In this document: positions 1-9,130 of the stretch, piece by piece | How positions within the stretch are numbered: the first letter of the stretch is position 1 | Layout of the letters: each line of letters starts with the position of its first letter | Assembly: GCF_000174815.1 (NCBI RefSeq) | Contig: NZ_ACNN01000005.1 | Location: forward strand, 228,149-292,148 | Reading direction: 5' to 3' | Length of the DNA: 64,000 nt | Source of the DNA: Porphyromonas endodontalis ATCC 35406 | GTDB taxonomy: Bacteria > Bacteroidota > Bacteroidia > Bacteroidales > Porphyromonadaceae | Program-made: the position numbers and the translations under genes | The notes under the pieces: model-generated | The model's input: the letters and a program-made list of their open reading frames with translations, nothing else | What the model was told of the DNA's origin: nothing | Database searches by the model: none

Positions 1-315
1 AACAGCGATTAATGGCTTGCTGGATGCAAAACAATAGCCCTTGGCAAACGAAGCTCCTATGCGTAACCCTGTATAACTCCCGGGGCCTCCACTTACGGCT
101 ACGGCTACAATCGAATAGCCTTTTTCGCCGGCTTCTGACTTGAGTTCGTCGGCAAAGCGAGCAATAAGGGCTGCGTGTTCGTTCCCTTTTCGGTCAATGC
201 GCTCGGCAATAACCCCCTCTCTGGAGAGAAGGGCTAGCGAACAAACGTTGGTAGAGGTGTCTATGGCAAGAATTGCCTCTAGTTGAGAAATCGCGGGCTG
301 ATGGGCAGAGATCAT
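1..315 (-). CDS. tsaB: TsaB, t6A tRNA-modification factor (partial, 3' part beyond window)
   Basis: Partner of TsaD in the cytoplasmic complex that adds threonylcarbamoyl to A37 of ANN-decoding tRNAs. The first 105 codons are present and the C-terminal half lies left of base 1. Visible family marks are AIDTSTN (residues 17-23) and the loop GGPGSYTGLR (76-85); that loop is typical of TsaB rather than TsaD, and the metal-binding histidine pair of TsaD is not seen in the visible part. The ATG at 315 overlaps the pdxH stop by four bases (ATGA), which fixes the start and suggests translational coupling. Nothing odd is seen in the visible part. Confidence 0.9.
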   Translation of the reverse strand, partial: MISAHQPAISQLEAILAIDTSTNVCSLALLSREGVIAERIDRKGNEHAALIARFADELKSEAGEKGYSIVAVAVSGGPGSYTGLRIGASFAKGYCFASSKPLIAV

Positions 316-959
316 GGTGCCAGTCGGTCTATTTTCCAACCCTCTCCTTCTTCGTTTGGAGTATATAAGAACCTATCGTGCAAACGGCTTTCTCGGCCTT
401 GCCAAAATTCGATACGCTCCGGCTTTACCGCGAATCCTCCCCAATTGTCGGGGCGAGGTACGCTGCGACCAACGTATTTTAGGCTCTCGGCAGCAAAAGC
501 TACCATGATATATTCTCTATTGGGTATGGGGTGGCTCTGAGGCGATACGCGGGCTCCCACTCTACTTTTATAGGGGCGTTGTGCAAAGTAAGCGTCGCTC
601 TCCTCGGCAGAGAGGTGGCGTACCGTACCTTCGATATGGATCTGTCTCTCCATCTCGTGCCATAGGAATGTAAGTGCCACATGGGGGTTCGCGCTCATCT
701 GCTTACCCTTACGGCTCTCGTAGTTGCTGTAAAAAACAAACTCATCGTTGAGCACCTCTTTGAGTAGTACTGTGCGCATACTCGGATGCCCATCGGGTGT
801 ACTTGTTGCCACAATCACGGCTGTGGGTTCTAGAGCATTGCCCTCCACAGCTTCGCGCAACCACTGATTGACCTTGTCAAAAGGGTTGGCCGGCATATCT
901 TTGCGCGTGAGACTATGCTTACTATACTCGCGCCGGTAGCTCTCAAAATGCTGATCCAT
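312..959 (-). CDS. pdxH: PdxH, pyridoxamine/pyridoxine 5'-phosphate oxidase
   Basis: FMN enzyme that oxidises pyridoxine or pyridoxamine 5'-phosphate to pyridoxal phosphate, the last step of vitamin B6 salvage. At 215 residues it has the usual family length. Recognisable parts are the FMN/substrate segment RTVLLKEV (about residues 61-68), the central SRVGARVSPQSHPI stretch and the C-terminal RIEFWQGRESRLHDR motif that binds the substrate phosphate. It starts with a clear ATG at 959 and ends four bases inside tsaB, so the two probably form an operon. The pairing with tsaB has no obvious functional logic. Confidence 0.95.
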   Translation of the reverse strand: MDQHFESYRREYSKHSLTRKDMPANPFDKVNQWLREAVEGNALEPTAVIVATSTPDGHPSMRTVLLKEVLNDEFVFYSNYESRKGKQMSANPHVALTFLWHEMERQIHIEGTVRHLSAEESDAYFAQRPYKSRVGARVSPQSHPIPNREYIMVAFAAESLKYVGRSVPRPDNWGGFAVKPERIEFWQGRESRLHDRFLYTPNEEGEGWKIDRLAP

Positions 960-1040
960 TCTCTATCTTTTCTACTACAACTGCACTTTATTCTTCTGAG
1001 TGTGCAACATTCAGCACTACAAAGCTACTCTTTTTTTCGA

Positions 1041-1048
1041 TATCTTTG
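1041..1048 (+). promoter_or_regulatory. -7 box of the sdaA promoter
   Basis: TATCTTTG matches the Bacteroidetes -7 consensus TAnnTTTG and lies 39 bases before the sdaA ATG. I see no convincing -33 TTTG at the expected distance. Confidence 0.5.
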
Positions 1049-1087
1049 ACCCCTACTAGTGATGAGAATTAATTAGAACTCTCGATT

Positions 1088-2365
1088 ATGATGGATACAA
1101 TCAAGCAAATATATCGTATCGGCAATGGCCCGAGTAGTAGTCACACAATGGGGCCTAAGCGTGCTGCAACCCTCTTTCTCAAGCAGGTAGAGGGGCTTAT
1201 AATCTCTTCTTTTGAGGTTACCTTATATGGTAGTTTGGCAGCTACGGGTAAGGGGCACATGACCGATCAAGCGATACTATCTGTGCTCAATCCGATACAT
1301 CCCACAGAGATTATTTGGGAGCCTTCTGTAGAACTAAAGTTTCACCCCAACGGCATATTGTTCCGAGCTCTCGATGGAGAGGGGAAAGAGATAAAGCGAT
1401 TTATGGTCTATAGTATTGGGGGCGGAGTGCTTGCTAATGAAGACTTTAATGAGCAGGTAACCAATGAGGTTTATAAGCTCTCGCACATCACAGAGATGAT
1501 GCCCATCCTTCAAAAATATGGGATGTCTTACTGGGAATATGTAGAGCATTGCGAGGGAAAAGAAATTTGGGATTACCTAGCAGAGGTATGGAAGGTGATG
1601 AAGCAGTCGATCCACGATGGCTTAGAGGCTGAGGGTGTATTGCCCGGAGGCTTGGGGCTAAGACGGAAGGCGGCGGAATATATGGTGCGCTCCCTGAGCT
1701 ATTCGGAGAGCGTGCGCTCTCGCGGTAAGGTATATGCCTATGCTCTTGCTGTGAGTGAACAGAATGCTTCCGGAGGGCTTGTCGTTACGGCACCCACATG
1801 TGGCTCCTGTGGGGTAATGCCGGCTGTACTCTATCACCTGCAAGACACCCGCAACTTTACGGATAAGCGAATATTGCGTGCTTTGGCTACGGCAGGTCTC
1901 TTTGGGAATGTTGTGCGTACGAACGCCTCTATCAGCGGAGCGGAGGTGGGATGCCAAGGCGAAGTGGGAGTTGCTTGTTCTATGGCTGCTGCTGCCGCTA
2001 GTCAGCTCTTTGGTGGTACGTTGGCTCAGATTGAATATGCTGCCGAGATGGGGCTTGAGCATCATTTGGGCTTGACTTGTGACCCTGTTTGCGGATTGGT
2101 GCAAATCCCCTGCATCGAGCGTAATGCCTTTGCCGCTAGTCGCGCTCTTGATGCCAATACCTATGCCAACTTTACGGATGGCAGGCACCGAGTAAGTTTC
2201 GACCGCGTAGTAGCGACCATGCATCAGACTGGCAAAGACCTCCCAAGCCTATATAAAGAAACTTCTACGGGAGGACTTGCGACCAATTCAGAGCTAGACG
2301 GAGAAACTCAAACCGACGAAGCCAAATTCTCTGAGTTAGATGGACCGCACACTTCGCCCTGCTAA
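1088..2365 (+). CDS. sdaA: L-serine ammonia-lyase, single-chain iron-sulfur type
   Basis: Cytoplasmic [4Fe-4S] enzyme that deaminates L-serine to pyruvate and ammonia. The N-terminal beta domain opens with the family hallmark [10 protein letters not shown] (residues 14-23) and the alpha domain follows. The cluster-binding cysteines are in [19 protein letters not shown] and [12 protein letters not shown]. At 425 residues it is slightly shorter than the two-domain E. coli enzymes. The first two codons are both ATG, so the start could be 1088 or 1091. The last 30 or so residues form a polar tail after the TSTGGLA segment and look like a lineage-specific extension. It stands alone, with a -7 box upstream and a 13-bp hairpin downstream. 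Confidence 0.93.
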   Translation: MMDTIKQIYRIGNGPSSSHTMGPKRAATLFLKQVEGLIISSFEVTLYGSLAATGKGHMTDQAILSVLNPIHPTEIIWEPSVELKFHPNGILFRALDGEGKEIKRFMVYSIGGGVLANEDFNEQVTNEVYKLSHITEMMPILQKYGMSYWEYVEHCEGKEIWDYLAEVWKVMKQSIHDGLEAEGVLPGGLGLRRKAAEYMVRSLSYSESVRSRGKVYAYALAVSEQNASGGLVVTAPTCGSCGVMPAVLYHLQDTRNFTDKRILRALATAGLFGNVVRTNASISGAEVGCQGEVGVACSMAAAAASQLFGGTLAQIEYAAEMGLEHHLGLTCDPVCGLVQIPCIERNAFAASRALDANTYANFTDGRHRVSFDRVVATMHQTGKDLPSLYKETSTGGLATNSELDGETQTDEAKFSELDGPHTSPC

Positions 2366-2415
2366 GTAGGATCAGTACAGATAACGAGAGGTGTATAAAT
2401 CCTCTCTTTATATAA

Positions 2416-2468
2416 CCCCCTCTACTCCCTAGGCATTGCTCGGATGGAGTAGAGGGGGCTTCGTTTGT
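2416..2468. terminator. Hairpin between convergent sdaA and mscL
   Basis: A perfect 13-bp stem (2416-2428 with 2456-2468, arm CCCCCTCTACTCC) lies between two convergent genes. T-runs on either side are short, so termination is inferred from position and stem strength. Confidence 0.55.
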
Positions 2469-2549
2469 AGTGAGCCGTATATTACTCTTTCGTCTTGTAC
2501 GAGATGGAGAGGTACACTGCTTCCCTTTTTAGATCGGCTTCTTACCGCA

Positions 2550-2978
2550 TTACTTCTCGGCTTGTTTCTTGAGAAGTTCTTTGATCTCGCCAAGAAGCTT
2601 CACCTCGTCGCTGGGTTCGGCAGGGGTTGCAGGCTCTTCGGGTTTGGCTTTGCGTAGCTTGTTCATCCCCTTAATAAGCATAAAGATTACGAAGGCGATG
2701 ATGAAGAAATCGAGCACAGCTTGTAAGAAGGTACCCACAGTCATAGCGACCTCCGGCCTAGTGATTTCTCCTCCTTCTATCACAGCTTCGCGGAGTACCC
2801 ACTTGAGATCCTCGATATTGCTGCCACTCGTCAGTAGGGTAATGGGAGGCATAATTACGTCCGCCACGAGGGAAGAGACAATCTTGCCAAAGGCACCACC
2901 GATGATGATACCCACAGCCATGTCCATTACGTTGCCCCTCATGGCAAACTCTTTGAATTCAGAAACTAGTTTCGACAT
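2550..2978 (-). CDS. mscL: MscL, large-conductance mechanosensitive channel
   Basis: Inner-membrane homopentameric channel that opens under membrane tension to release solutes during hypo-osmotic shock. The protein is 142 residues, normal for MscL. The N-terminal amphipathic helix and pore helix are clear ([20 protein letters not shown], residues 7-26), with the glycine-rich packing segment [10 protein letters not shown] just after. A periplasmic loop of about 45 residues leads to TM2 ([18 protein letters not shown]) and a charged C-terminal helical bundle ([15 protein letters not shown]). It starts at ATG 2978 and lies downstream of fhs on the same strand. Confidence 0.96.
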   Translation of the reverse strand: MSKLVSEFKEFAMRGNVMDMAVGIIIGGAFGKIVSSLVADVIMPPITLLTSGSNIEDLKWVLREAVIEGGEITRPEVAMTVGTFLQAVLDFFIIAFVIFMLIKGMNKLRKAKPEEPATPAEPSDEVKLLGEIKELLKKQAEK

Positions 2979-3048
2979 ACCTAATATCCTTTCCTTTTCT
3001 TACTGATTTTCTATAGAGGTCATATCTTGTATCCTTTTGATCCGGGGG

Positions 3049-4719
3049 TTAGCTCAACCCCTCTATATGACCGTCTACTATATCTATATTAACGGCTTGC
3101 GGCGCCTTGGGTAGCCCCGGCATACGCATTATATCGCCCATAACCACCACAATCATACCTGCACCTCTATTGATAACGAGGTCGGTTACTTTCATCTCAA
3201 ACCCTCTTACGTCGCCATACTCTTTGGCATCGGTGCTAAAAGAGAATTGTGTTTTGGCGATGCAGACGGGGAGATGCCCTAGGTGCAACTCGCGTATCTT
3301 GGCGAGAGCTTTGGCCGCTTTGCTGCTGTAGGTTACGCTGCCTGCACTATAGATCTTGTGGGCTATCTTCTCTACTTTTTGTTCGATTGTTTCATCTGAT
3401 TCGTATGCAAATTTGAGGGGCATTGAGGGCTTATTCTCAATGGTGTCAACTACGAGTTGTGCCAATTCTGCGGCACCCTTACCCCCTTCTGCGAAGGCAT
3501 TGTTTACGGCAAAGCCCACTCCTAATTCGTCTTCGCAGTGCCGGCGTACTAGTTCTATCTCGCTATCAATGTCGGAAGCAAAGCGATTGAAACAAACAAC
3601 TACGCGCTGACCAAAGTTGCGCAGGTTGTGTACGTGCCTATCGAGGTTGGCCAATCCGCGAAGTACTCCCTCTTTATCGGGGTCTTTGATGCGCTTTTCG
3701 TCCAGACCTCCGTGCAGCTTGAGTGCGGATAGCGTGGCCACCAATACGGTGAGTTTGGGTTGTAATCCTCCCACTCGGCACTTTATATCGAAGAACTTTT
3801 CTGCCCCTAGGTCAGCTCCGAATCCGGCTTCTGTGATGGCATATTCTCCGTACGACATTGCCATCTTGGTAGCGAGCATTGAGTTGCAACCATGGGCAAT
3901 ATTGGCAAAGGGGCCTCCATGCACAAAGGCAGGTGTATGCTCTGTGGTTTGTACGAGATTGGGCTTGATGGCATCTTTTAGCAGTACGGTAACAGCTCCG
4001 GCTACCCCAAGGTCTTTGACCGTAAAGGGTTCGCCTTCTTTTGTGTACCCTAGGAGAATATTCTCTATGCGGAGGCGTAGATCTTCTAGGTCTTTAGCTA
4101 GACAAAGTATGGCCATGATCTCCGAAGCCGGAGTAATATCGAAGCCGGTTTGTCTGGGTATGCCATCCGTGCTGTTTCCTAGCCCCGAGACGATGTTGCG
4201 CAACGAGCGGTCGTTTACGTCGAGCACTCTCTTCCAAAGCACTTCCGACAATCCGACGCAATTATCCCTATTTTGGTATATATAATTATCGAGCAGAGCC
4301 GTAATCATATTGTGCGCCGAGGTGATCGCATGGAAGTCTCCTGTGAAGTGGAGGTTGATGTTTTCCATCGGTAGTACTTGGGCATATCCCCCACCGGCAG
4401 CACCCCCTTTTTGCCCGAAACAGGGCCCCAATGAGGGTTCGCGCAAAGCCACGATGGCGCGTTTCCCTATTTGGTTAAGCCCGAGAGCCAGACCAATAGA
4501 GACAGTAGTTTTCCCGACCCCGGCTTTGTTTGGAGTGATGGCAGTAACGAGTATCAGATTGCTTTTGGCAATCTTTTCCGGACGGAGACTGCCTAGCCCT
4601 ATCTTGGCAATATGATGGCCATAGGGCTCTACGTTGGCGTTGTCGATACCCAAATTTTGGGCAATATCTTGTATTGGTTTTAGCTCTATCTCGCGAGCAA
4701 TTTCTATATCTGTCTTCAT
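3049..4719 (-). CDS. fhs: Formate-tetrahydrofolate ligase
   Basis: Uses ATP to join formate to tetrahydrofolate, giving 10-formyl-THF for purine and initiator-tRNA synthesis; cytoplasmic homotetramer. The 556 residues match the family. The nucleotide-binding loop [17 protein letters not shown] sits near residues 63-79 and [17 protein letters not shown] near 103-119; the C-terminal [19 protein letters not shown] is highly conserved. In this window it joins folD and the L-serine dehydratase as one-carbon and serine metabolism genes. ATG at 4719; a -7-like box lies about 30 bases upstream. Confidence 0.96.
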   Translation of the reverse strand: MKTDIEIAREIELKPIQDIAQNLGIDNANVEPYGHHIAKIGLGSLRPEKIAKSNLILVTAITPNKAGVGKTTVSIGLALGLNQIGKRAIVALREPSLGPCFGQKGGAAGGGYAQVLPMENINLHFTGDFHAITSAHNMITALLDNYIYQNRDNCVGLSEVLWKRVLDVNDRSLRNIVSGLGNSTDGIPRQTGFDITPASEIMAILCLAKDLEDLRLRIENILLGYTKEGEPFTVKDLGVAGAVTVLLKDAIKPNLVQTTEHTPAFVHGGPFANIAHGCNSMLATKMAMSYGEYAITEAGFGADLGAEKFFDIKCRVGGLQPKLTVLVATLSALKLHGGLDEKRIKDPDKEGVLRGLANLDRHVHNLRNFGQRVVVCFNRFASDIDSEIELVRRHCEDELGVGFAVNNAFAEGGKGAAELAQLVVDTIENKPSMPLKFAYESDETIEQKVEKIAHKIYSAGSVTYSSKAAKALAKIRELHLGHLPVCIAKTQFSFSTDAKEYGDVRGFEMKVTDLVINRGAGMIVVVMGDIMRMPGLPKAPQAVNIDIVDGHIEGLS

Positions 4720-4748
4720 AGAAACAAACTTACTATTAATTTCTGCAG

Positions 4749-4756
4749 CAAATGTA
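4749..4756 (-). promoter_or_regulatory. -7 box of the fhs promoter
   Basis: On the minus strand this reads TACATTTG, fitting TAnnTTTG, 30 bases before the fhs start. No clear -33 element. Confidence 0.4.
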
Positions 4757-4840
4757 GTTATTCCGTTCGGATACAGGGTATTCCCCTCGGCAATAGCTTT
4801 ATAGGTAAAATCAATTCGCCGAGAGAAGACTTCCGCTACA

Positions 4841-4972
4841 GCTTGGTTTTATAGAAAATCTTCCCTGAAAAGAAAAGTTTTTCTACCCAGAATCACTAGG
4901 CCTTACAGGCTGAAAAACAAAAAAATATAGCCCAAGATTCTTTTGAGTTTTGGGCAGGCTTTTTTGTGCGTT
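4841..4972. repeat. Degenerate 22-base-period tandem repeat, locus A (6 units)
   Basis: The 4720-5139 gap between fhs and queA holds six consecutive 22-base units starting at 4841, 4863, 4885, 4907, 4929 and 4951. Each loosely fits GCCTG, then an A-rich stretch, then a T-rich end in TCT. The first unit (gcttggttttatagaaaatc then tt) closely resembles the second unit of locus B at 13066. Units four and five happen to form a GCCCAA/TTGGGC hairpin (4930-4956) beside A and T runs, which could also act as a terminator. Confidence 0.6.
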
Positions 4973-5082
4973 TCACACTGCTGTTTTTTGCGTATCGCAC
5001 CCAGTATCTGTATCTGAGATTGGGTGTATCTATTCTCTCTTTGAGGGATGGGAAGTCTATCCGCTCTGTCGTGGGTTATTTG

Positions 5083-5090
5083 TACTTTTG
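5083..5090 (+). promoter_or_regulatory. -7 box of the queA promoter
   Basis: TACTTTTG fits the Bacteroidetes -7 consensus and lies 50 bases before the queA ATG. It supports the 5140 start, because a longer reading frame beginning upstream would have to start before the promoter. Confidence 0.5.
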
Positions 5091-5139
5091 CCCTAGATTT
5101 GTGGGAGACAACCGCAAATCCCCGTCCAACTATAAGGCA

Positions 5140-6357
5140 ATGAATGAAACCAGACAAGTAGAGATAGAGAGCTACGACTACCCTTTACCTGATGAACGCA
5201 TCGCACGTTATCCACTTGAAGATCGCGCTGCATGCCGGCTGCTCGTCTATCGGTCAGGTGAGATTATCTCTTCTCAATTTCGGCAGATTACAGACTTTAT
5301 TCCTGAGCATTCTTTGCTCATACGCAATAATACGCGCGTAATACGCGCGCGCATACATGTGCAGAAACCATCGGGGGCGCAGATTGAGATCATGTGCCTT
5401 GAGCCTGCAAGTCCTGCCCAATACGAGCGAGCATTGTCTGCCACCTCGGGCTGTTCGTGGCATTGTTTGGTGGGGAATGCTCGGCGTTGGAAGGAGGGGG
5501 CTCTTGAGACGTTGGTGACTCTTCCTGGGGAGACTGATCCTATCCTCTTTCGTATTGAGCGAGGAGAGGGGGATGTGATTCACTTCTCGTGGAATAGCGA
5601 CCACTGTACCTTTGGGGAGTTATTGTCTGTGGTGGGAATTTTGCCTATCCCCCCTTATCTCCGTCGTGAGACCGAAGAGAGTGACAACATTAACTACCAA
5701 ACAGTTTATGCCCAATGCGATGGATCGGTAGCCGCCCCCACAGCCGGACTTCATTTTACTCCGGAGCTTTTTGAGGCTCTTAAAGAAAAAGGAGTATCCT
5801 TAGGGGAGATTACATTACATGTAGGGGCAGGTACTTTTATGCCAGTCAAGACGTCTAAGATTGGTGATCACCGGATGCATCAAGAGGTTTGCCGGGTAGA
5901 GCGAGGTATCGTGGCTCAATTAGCCGGCGGCTCTTACTCTCCCATTATTGCGGTGGGCACTACCTCTGTACGTACATTGGAGAGTCTTTACCTTTTGGCT
6001 CTTAACCATATAGACGAATTGGGGCAAGAGGATCATTTACCTTTTGTGACCCAATGGGAACCCTACGAAACGGACTATCCGGAGGCTTCTATGCCCCAAG
6101 TGATGGCTGCTCTGCTTAGCAAAATGGACAGTCTCTCCCTCGAGGAGGTGGTTTTTAGCACCGCTTTGCTGATTGCCCCGGGCTATACCTTCCGCGTTGT
6201 GGGGGGGATGGTGACTAATTTTCACCAACCCAAAAGTACCCTTCTACTTATGATTTCGGCGTTTCTCGGGGAGGAGTGGGAGCGCATCTACGACTATGCT
6301 CTTAGTCACGACTACCGATTTTTGAGTTATGGTGATGGCTCACTGCTATTGCCGTAA
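5140..6357 (+). CDS. queA: QueA, S-adenosylmethionine:tRNA ribosyltransferase-isomerase
   Basis: Transfers and isomerises the ribosyl group of SAM onto 7-aminomethyl-7-deazaguanine at position 34 of tRNA, giving epoxyqueuosine, the penultimate step of queuosine synthesis. The family blocks are in order: YPLPDERIARYPLEDR near the start, SVAAPTAGLHFT in the middle, LHVGAGTFMPVK, and GGMVTNFHQPKSTLLLMI near the end. I chose ATG 5140 (MNETRQVEIES); codons before it do not resemble QueA and precede the -7 box. At 405 residues it is about 50 longer than the E. coli protein, with extra sequence before the SVAAPTAG block. No preQ1 riboswitch is seen upstream. Confidence 0.95.
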   Translation: MNETRQVEIESYDYPLPDERIARYPLEDRAACRLLVYRSGEIISSQFRQITDFIPEHSLLIRNNTRVIRARIHVQKPSGAQIEIMCLEPASPAQYERALSATSGCSWHCLVGNARRWKEGALETLVTLPGETDPILFRIERGEGDVIHFSWNSDHCTFGELLSVVGILPIPPYLRRETEESDNINYQTVYAQCDGSVAAPTAGLHFTPELFEALKEKGVSLGEITLHVGAGTFMPVKTSKIGDHRMHQEVCRVERGIVAQLAGGSYSPIIAVGTTSVRTLESLYLLALNHIDELGQEDHLPFVTQWEPYETDYPEASMPQVMAALLSKMDSLSLEEVVFSTALLIAPGYTFRVVGGMVTNFHQPKSTLLLMISAFLGEEWERIYDYALSHDYRFLSYGDGSLLLP

Positions 6358-6401
6358 GAACCACTTTATACGATCACACAAACTTAATCCTAAATACAAT
6401 T

Positions 6402-6608
6402 ATGAGTACAAAACAATACAGCATTGTAGGCATGCATTGTGAGCACTGCGTTGCGACCGTTGCACGCGTGGCCTCTGAGGCAAAGGGTACCAGCCAAGTA
6501 TCCGTATCCCTTGCACAAGGGACGTTAACCATGGAGGTGGATGAGACAATCTTTGACGAAGCTCTCTTTGTAGAAACTCTAGGCGAAGAGGGATTTGGCA
6601 TTAACTGA
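6402..6608 (+). CDS. CopZ-like heavy-metal-associated (HMA) domain protein
   Basis: A 68-residue cytoplasmic protein made of one ferredoxin-like HMA domain. The metal site GMHCEHC (residues 10-16) is intact, and the rest follows the beta-alpha-beta pattern ending in EEGFGIN. Family knowledge says such proteins carry Cu(I), or sometimes other soft metals, to P-type ATPases or repressors. No copper ATPase or metal regulator lies nearby; neighbours are queA and panC, so the partner is elsewhere and the metal is not proven. Confidence 0.85.
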   Translation: MSTKQYSIVGMHCEHCVATVARVASEAKGTSQVSVSLAQGTLTMEVDETIFDEALFVETLGEEGFGIN

Positions 6609-6645
6609 TAAGTACATCAAAGGATAGAAAGAGAGAATAAGCATT

Positions 6646-7497
6646 ATGATAGTGATAAGTAGTAAGAAGGAGCTACAGGCCCTTCTCGAAAGAGAGCGTG
6701 AGTCTCGCAAAACTATCGGATTGGTACCCACAATGGGCGCCTTGCACGATGGGCATCTAAGCCTTGTAAAGCAGGCAATTGCTCGCTATGATGTATGCGT
6801 GGTGAGCATCTTTGTCAATCCTCGTCAGTTCAATAATCCCAATGACTTGGAGACCTATCCGCGTCAGCCGGAGAAGGATGTCGCTCTCCTTGATAGCGTG
6901 GGTTGCCACTATGTTTTCATGCCTTCTGTAGAGGAGATATACGATGGGAGTGGAGTAGAGCGCACGTTCGATTTTGGAGCTATTGGCCGAGTGATGGAGG
7001 GGGTACAACGCCCCGGACACTTCGAAGGTGTGGCTCTTATCGTGAGCAAACTCTTTGAGCTCGTTTCGCCCGATGGGGCATTCTTTGGAGAAAAAGACTT
7101 CCAACAGATTGCCATAGTACGTTCTATGGTGGAGCAATGTGGCTTCAAACTTTCTATTATAGCAGTGCCTATTGTACGCGAGGAGAGCGGACTTGCCCTC
7201 AGCAGCCGCAACCAGCGTCTTACTCAAGAGACACGCCCCTCGGCTCCACGTATTTACCAAACCCTCCGTGCCAGCCTAGAGCAGAAAGAAAAGGGAATGA
7301 CTCCCAACGAAGTAATCGCTTGGGTTACTAAGGAACTTAATGGCATACCGCATCTTGAGGTTGAGTACTACGCTATTGTGGATGGTAATAGCCTGCAGCC
7401 TCTCGAAGCCTGGGAGGATAGTGAAGATCCTGTAGGGTGCATTGCCTGCTATTGTGGGGATGTACGCCTTATCGATAATATCCACTATACGAAGTAA
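6646..7497 (+). CDS. panC: PanC, pantothenate synthetase
   Basis: Condenses pantoate with beta-alanine using ATP, the final step of vitamin B5 synthesis. It has 283 residues, the standard length. The adenylate-forming motif PTMGALHDGHLSLV is at residues 28-41, the FVNPRQF block follows, then GAFFGEKDFQQ and LALSSRNQRL. ATG at 6646. It runs on to the GHL10 gene with 14 bases between them. panD, which supplies beta-alanine, is 40 kb away at 47640, so the pathway is present but split. panB is not in the window. Confidence 0.96.
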   Translation: MIVISSKKELQALLERERESRKTIGLVPTMGALHDGHLSLVKQAIARYDVCVVSIFVNPRQFNNPNDLETYPRQPEKDVALLDSVGCHYVFMPSVEEIYDGSGVERTFDFGAIGRVMEGVQRPGHFEGVALIVSKLFELVSPDGAFFGEKDFQQIAIVRSMVEQCGFKLSIIAVPIVREESGLALSSRNQRLTQETRPSAPRIYQTLRASLEQKEKGMTPNEVIAWVTKELNGIPHLEVEYYAIVDGNSLQPLEAWEDSEDPVGCIACYCGDVRLIDNIHYTK

Positions 7498-7511
7498 AAG
7501 GAGATTGTATC

Positions 7512-9119
7512 ATGCAGCACCACTCTCGCTCTTTTTTGTTCGCTCATCGCCTTACGCAATGCTTTTCGCTACTGATAGGAGTGCTATTGCTGAGTGGTGT
7601 ATCGGCGTGTTCGTCTCGTAAAAAAGTTGTTTCTACGGCTCCTCTCCCAGCTCCTCCTACCCCTAGAATAGAGGTGGAGATCCCCGTAGAAAAGCCGGTA
7701 ATTCCCTCTAATGCTGAGGCTATTCGTGGGGTCTGGCTTACTACCATTTATGGTTTGGATTGGCCCTCGCGCCGTGCTGTCTCTACACAAGATATGGTCT
7801 CCCAGCGTAAGGAGCTTTGTCGTATACTTGATAGGTTAGCTGAGTCGCATTTCAATACCGTTTTCTTCCAAGTTCGCCATCGTGGAGACGTGATTTACCC
7901 CTCGAAGATAGAGCCGCGTGTGACCGTCTTTACGGGAGGTCGAAACAACTATCTAGACTACGATCCGCTACAATTTGCCATCGAAGAGTGCCACAAGAGG
8001 GGGCTTAGCATCCATGCTTGGATTGTTACCTTCCCTCTCGGCAACACCTCTCATGTGCAATCGCTGGGAGATAATAGTGTTTGGAAGAAGCATCGCGACT
8101 GGTGTTTTACCCTACACAACGATTGGTATCTCAACCCGGGACATCCCGAGGCGCGGAGCTATATTACCTCTGTGGTGCGTGAGATGGTAGAGCGTTATGA
8201 CCTAGATGGGGTTCATTTTGACTACGTCCGCTATCCCGATAAGATGAGGGAGAAAGAGGATCAAAACCTATATATGCGCTATGGTAAGGGACGCTCTCTT
8301 GGCGAGTGGCGTACTAGTAATATCTCGGCCTTCCTCAAAGAGGTGTCGACCGAGGTGTGTTCTGTCAAACCCCATATGCTCGTAAGTGCAGCCCCTCTGG
8401 GTAAGTTGCGCGTTTTACCCTCTATGCCCAATGTGGGATGGACGGCTCGTGAGAGTGTCTTCCAAGACCCTGCAGCTTGGTATAGGGAGGGCTCGGTAGA
8501 CTTTATCGTCCCCATGATGTACTATCGAGACAACCTATTCGAACCCTTCTTGGTAGATTGGAAAGCTCAAATCCCAGGGCTACCTATTGTGCCGGGGTTA
8601 GCCCCTTATCGGACCGAAGATGAGAGCAAATGGACGGCTCGAGATATTGAGAATCAGATGAATGCCAGCGAACGTATGGGGATGGCAGGGATCTGTTTCT
8701 ATCGAGAGCTCAACATTCGCCCCAATCGCAATGGCGTAGATCGTGTGATCACTCGGCACTTTATATCTCCCGTGCGGATGCCTTCATTTGCTAAGCGTGG
8801 CACCCCTCGCCCCCCTCGTCCTTCTGCCCTTACGATTGAAGACAAGGGATCGTATTTTGAGGCATCGTGGTCTATGCCCTCTTCGTGGGATAGCTCGAAG
8901 GGAACTTACAATCTCTATGTTTCCGTACCCGAAGGGAACCTTGCCGGTGAAGATTTCTTACTGGCAGCCCAGATCCCCACTACTCGGTACACCTTCTCTA
9001 AAGAGCTATTGCAGCAATTCTCTCGAGCTAAAACACTAGAATTCAGAGTGGAGGCTTCTAATCGTTCTTATGTGCGGGGGGAAGCGTCCGAAGCTGCTAT
9101 TCTCGTGAAAGGTAACTAG
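7512..9119 (+). CDS. GHL10-type glycoside hydrolase-like lipoprotein (PF02638 family)
   Basis: Predicted envelope lipoprotein of 535 residues. The N-terminus has a hydrophobic stretch and a lipobox (LLSGVSAC; lipidated Cys near residue 33). A proline-rich linker leads to a TIM-barrel domain of the GHL10/DUF187 type, opening with IRGVWLTTIYGLDWP, with HAWIVTFPLG, DGVHFDYVRYP and the late MGMAGICFYRELNIRPN. The C-terminal 110 or so residues (from SALTIEDKGS) look like a fibronectin III-like module. Family members are thought to act on cell-wall or capsular glycans; the substrate here is unknown. It sits in a tight run panC to hemW with 11 bases before hemW. Confidence 0.85.
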   Translation: MQHHSRSFLFAHRLTQCFSLLIGVLLLSGVSACSSRKKVVSTAPLPAPPTPRIEVEIPVEKPVIPSNAEAIRGVWLTTIYGLDWPSRRAVSTQDMVSQRKELCRILDRLAESHFNTVFFQVRHRGDVIYPSKIEPRVTVFTGGRNNYLDYDPLQFAIEECHKRGLSIHAWIVTFPLGNTSHVQSLGDNSVWKKHRDWCFTLHNDWYLNPGHPEARSYITSVVREMVERYDLDGVHFDYVRYPDKMREKEDQNLYMRYGKGRSLGEWRTSNISAFLKEVSTEVCSVKPHMLVSAAPLGKLRVLPSMPNVGWTARESVFQDPAAWYREGSVDFIVPMMYYRDNLFEPFLVDWKAQIPGLPIVPGLAPYRTEDESKWTARDIENQMNASERMGMAGICFYRELNIRPNRNGVDRVITRHFISPVRMPSFAKRGTPRPPRPSALTIEDKGSYFEASWSMPSSWDSSKGTYNLYVSVPEGNLAGEDFLLAAQIPTTRYTFSKELLQQFSRAKTLEFRVEASNRSYVRGEASEAAILVKGN

Positions 9120-9130
9120 GAGGCTCTTGA

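Noticed and set aside
1658..2224. 188-codon minus-strand frame inside sdaA
   Set aside because: Antisense shadow of a conserved enzyme gene.
3617..4285. 222-codon plus-strand frame inside fhs
   Set aside because: Antisense shadow of a conserved gene; Ser/Arg-rich translation with no motifs.
4841..4972. CRISPR array
   Set aside because: Repeats are degenerate, contiguous and lack spacers; no cas genes are present.
4720..5139. preQ1 riboswitch before queA
   Set aside because: No preQ1-I or preQ1-II consensus elements are seen.
4903..5157. 84-codon minus-strand frame upstream of queA
   Set aside because: It covers the repeat array and the queA promoter and has no family signal.
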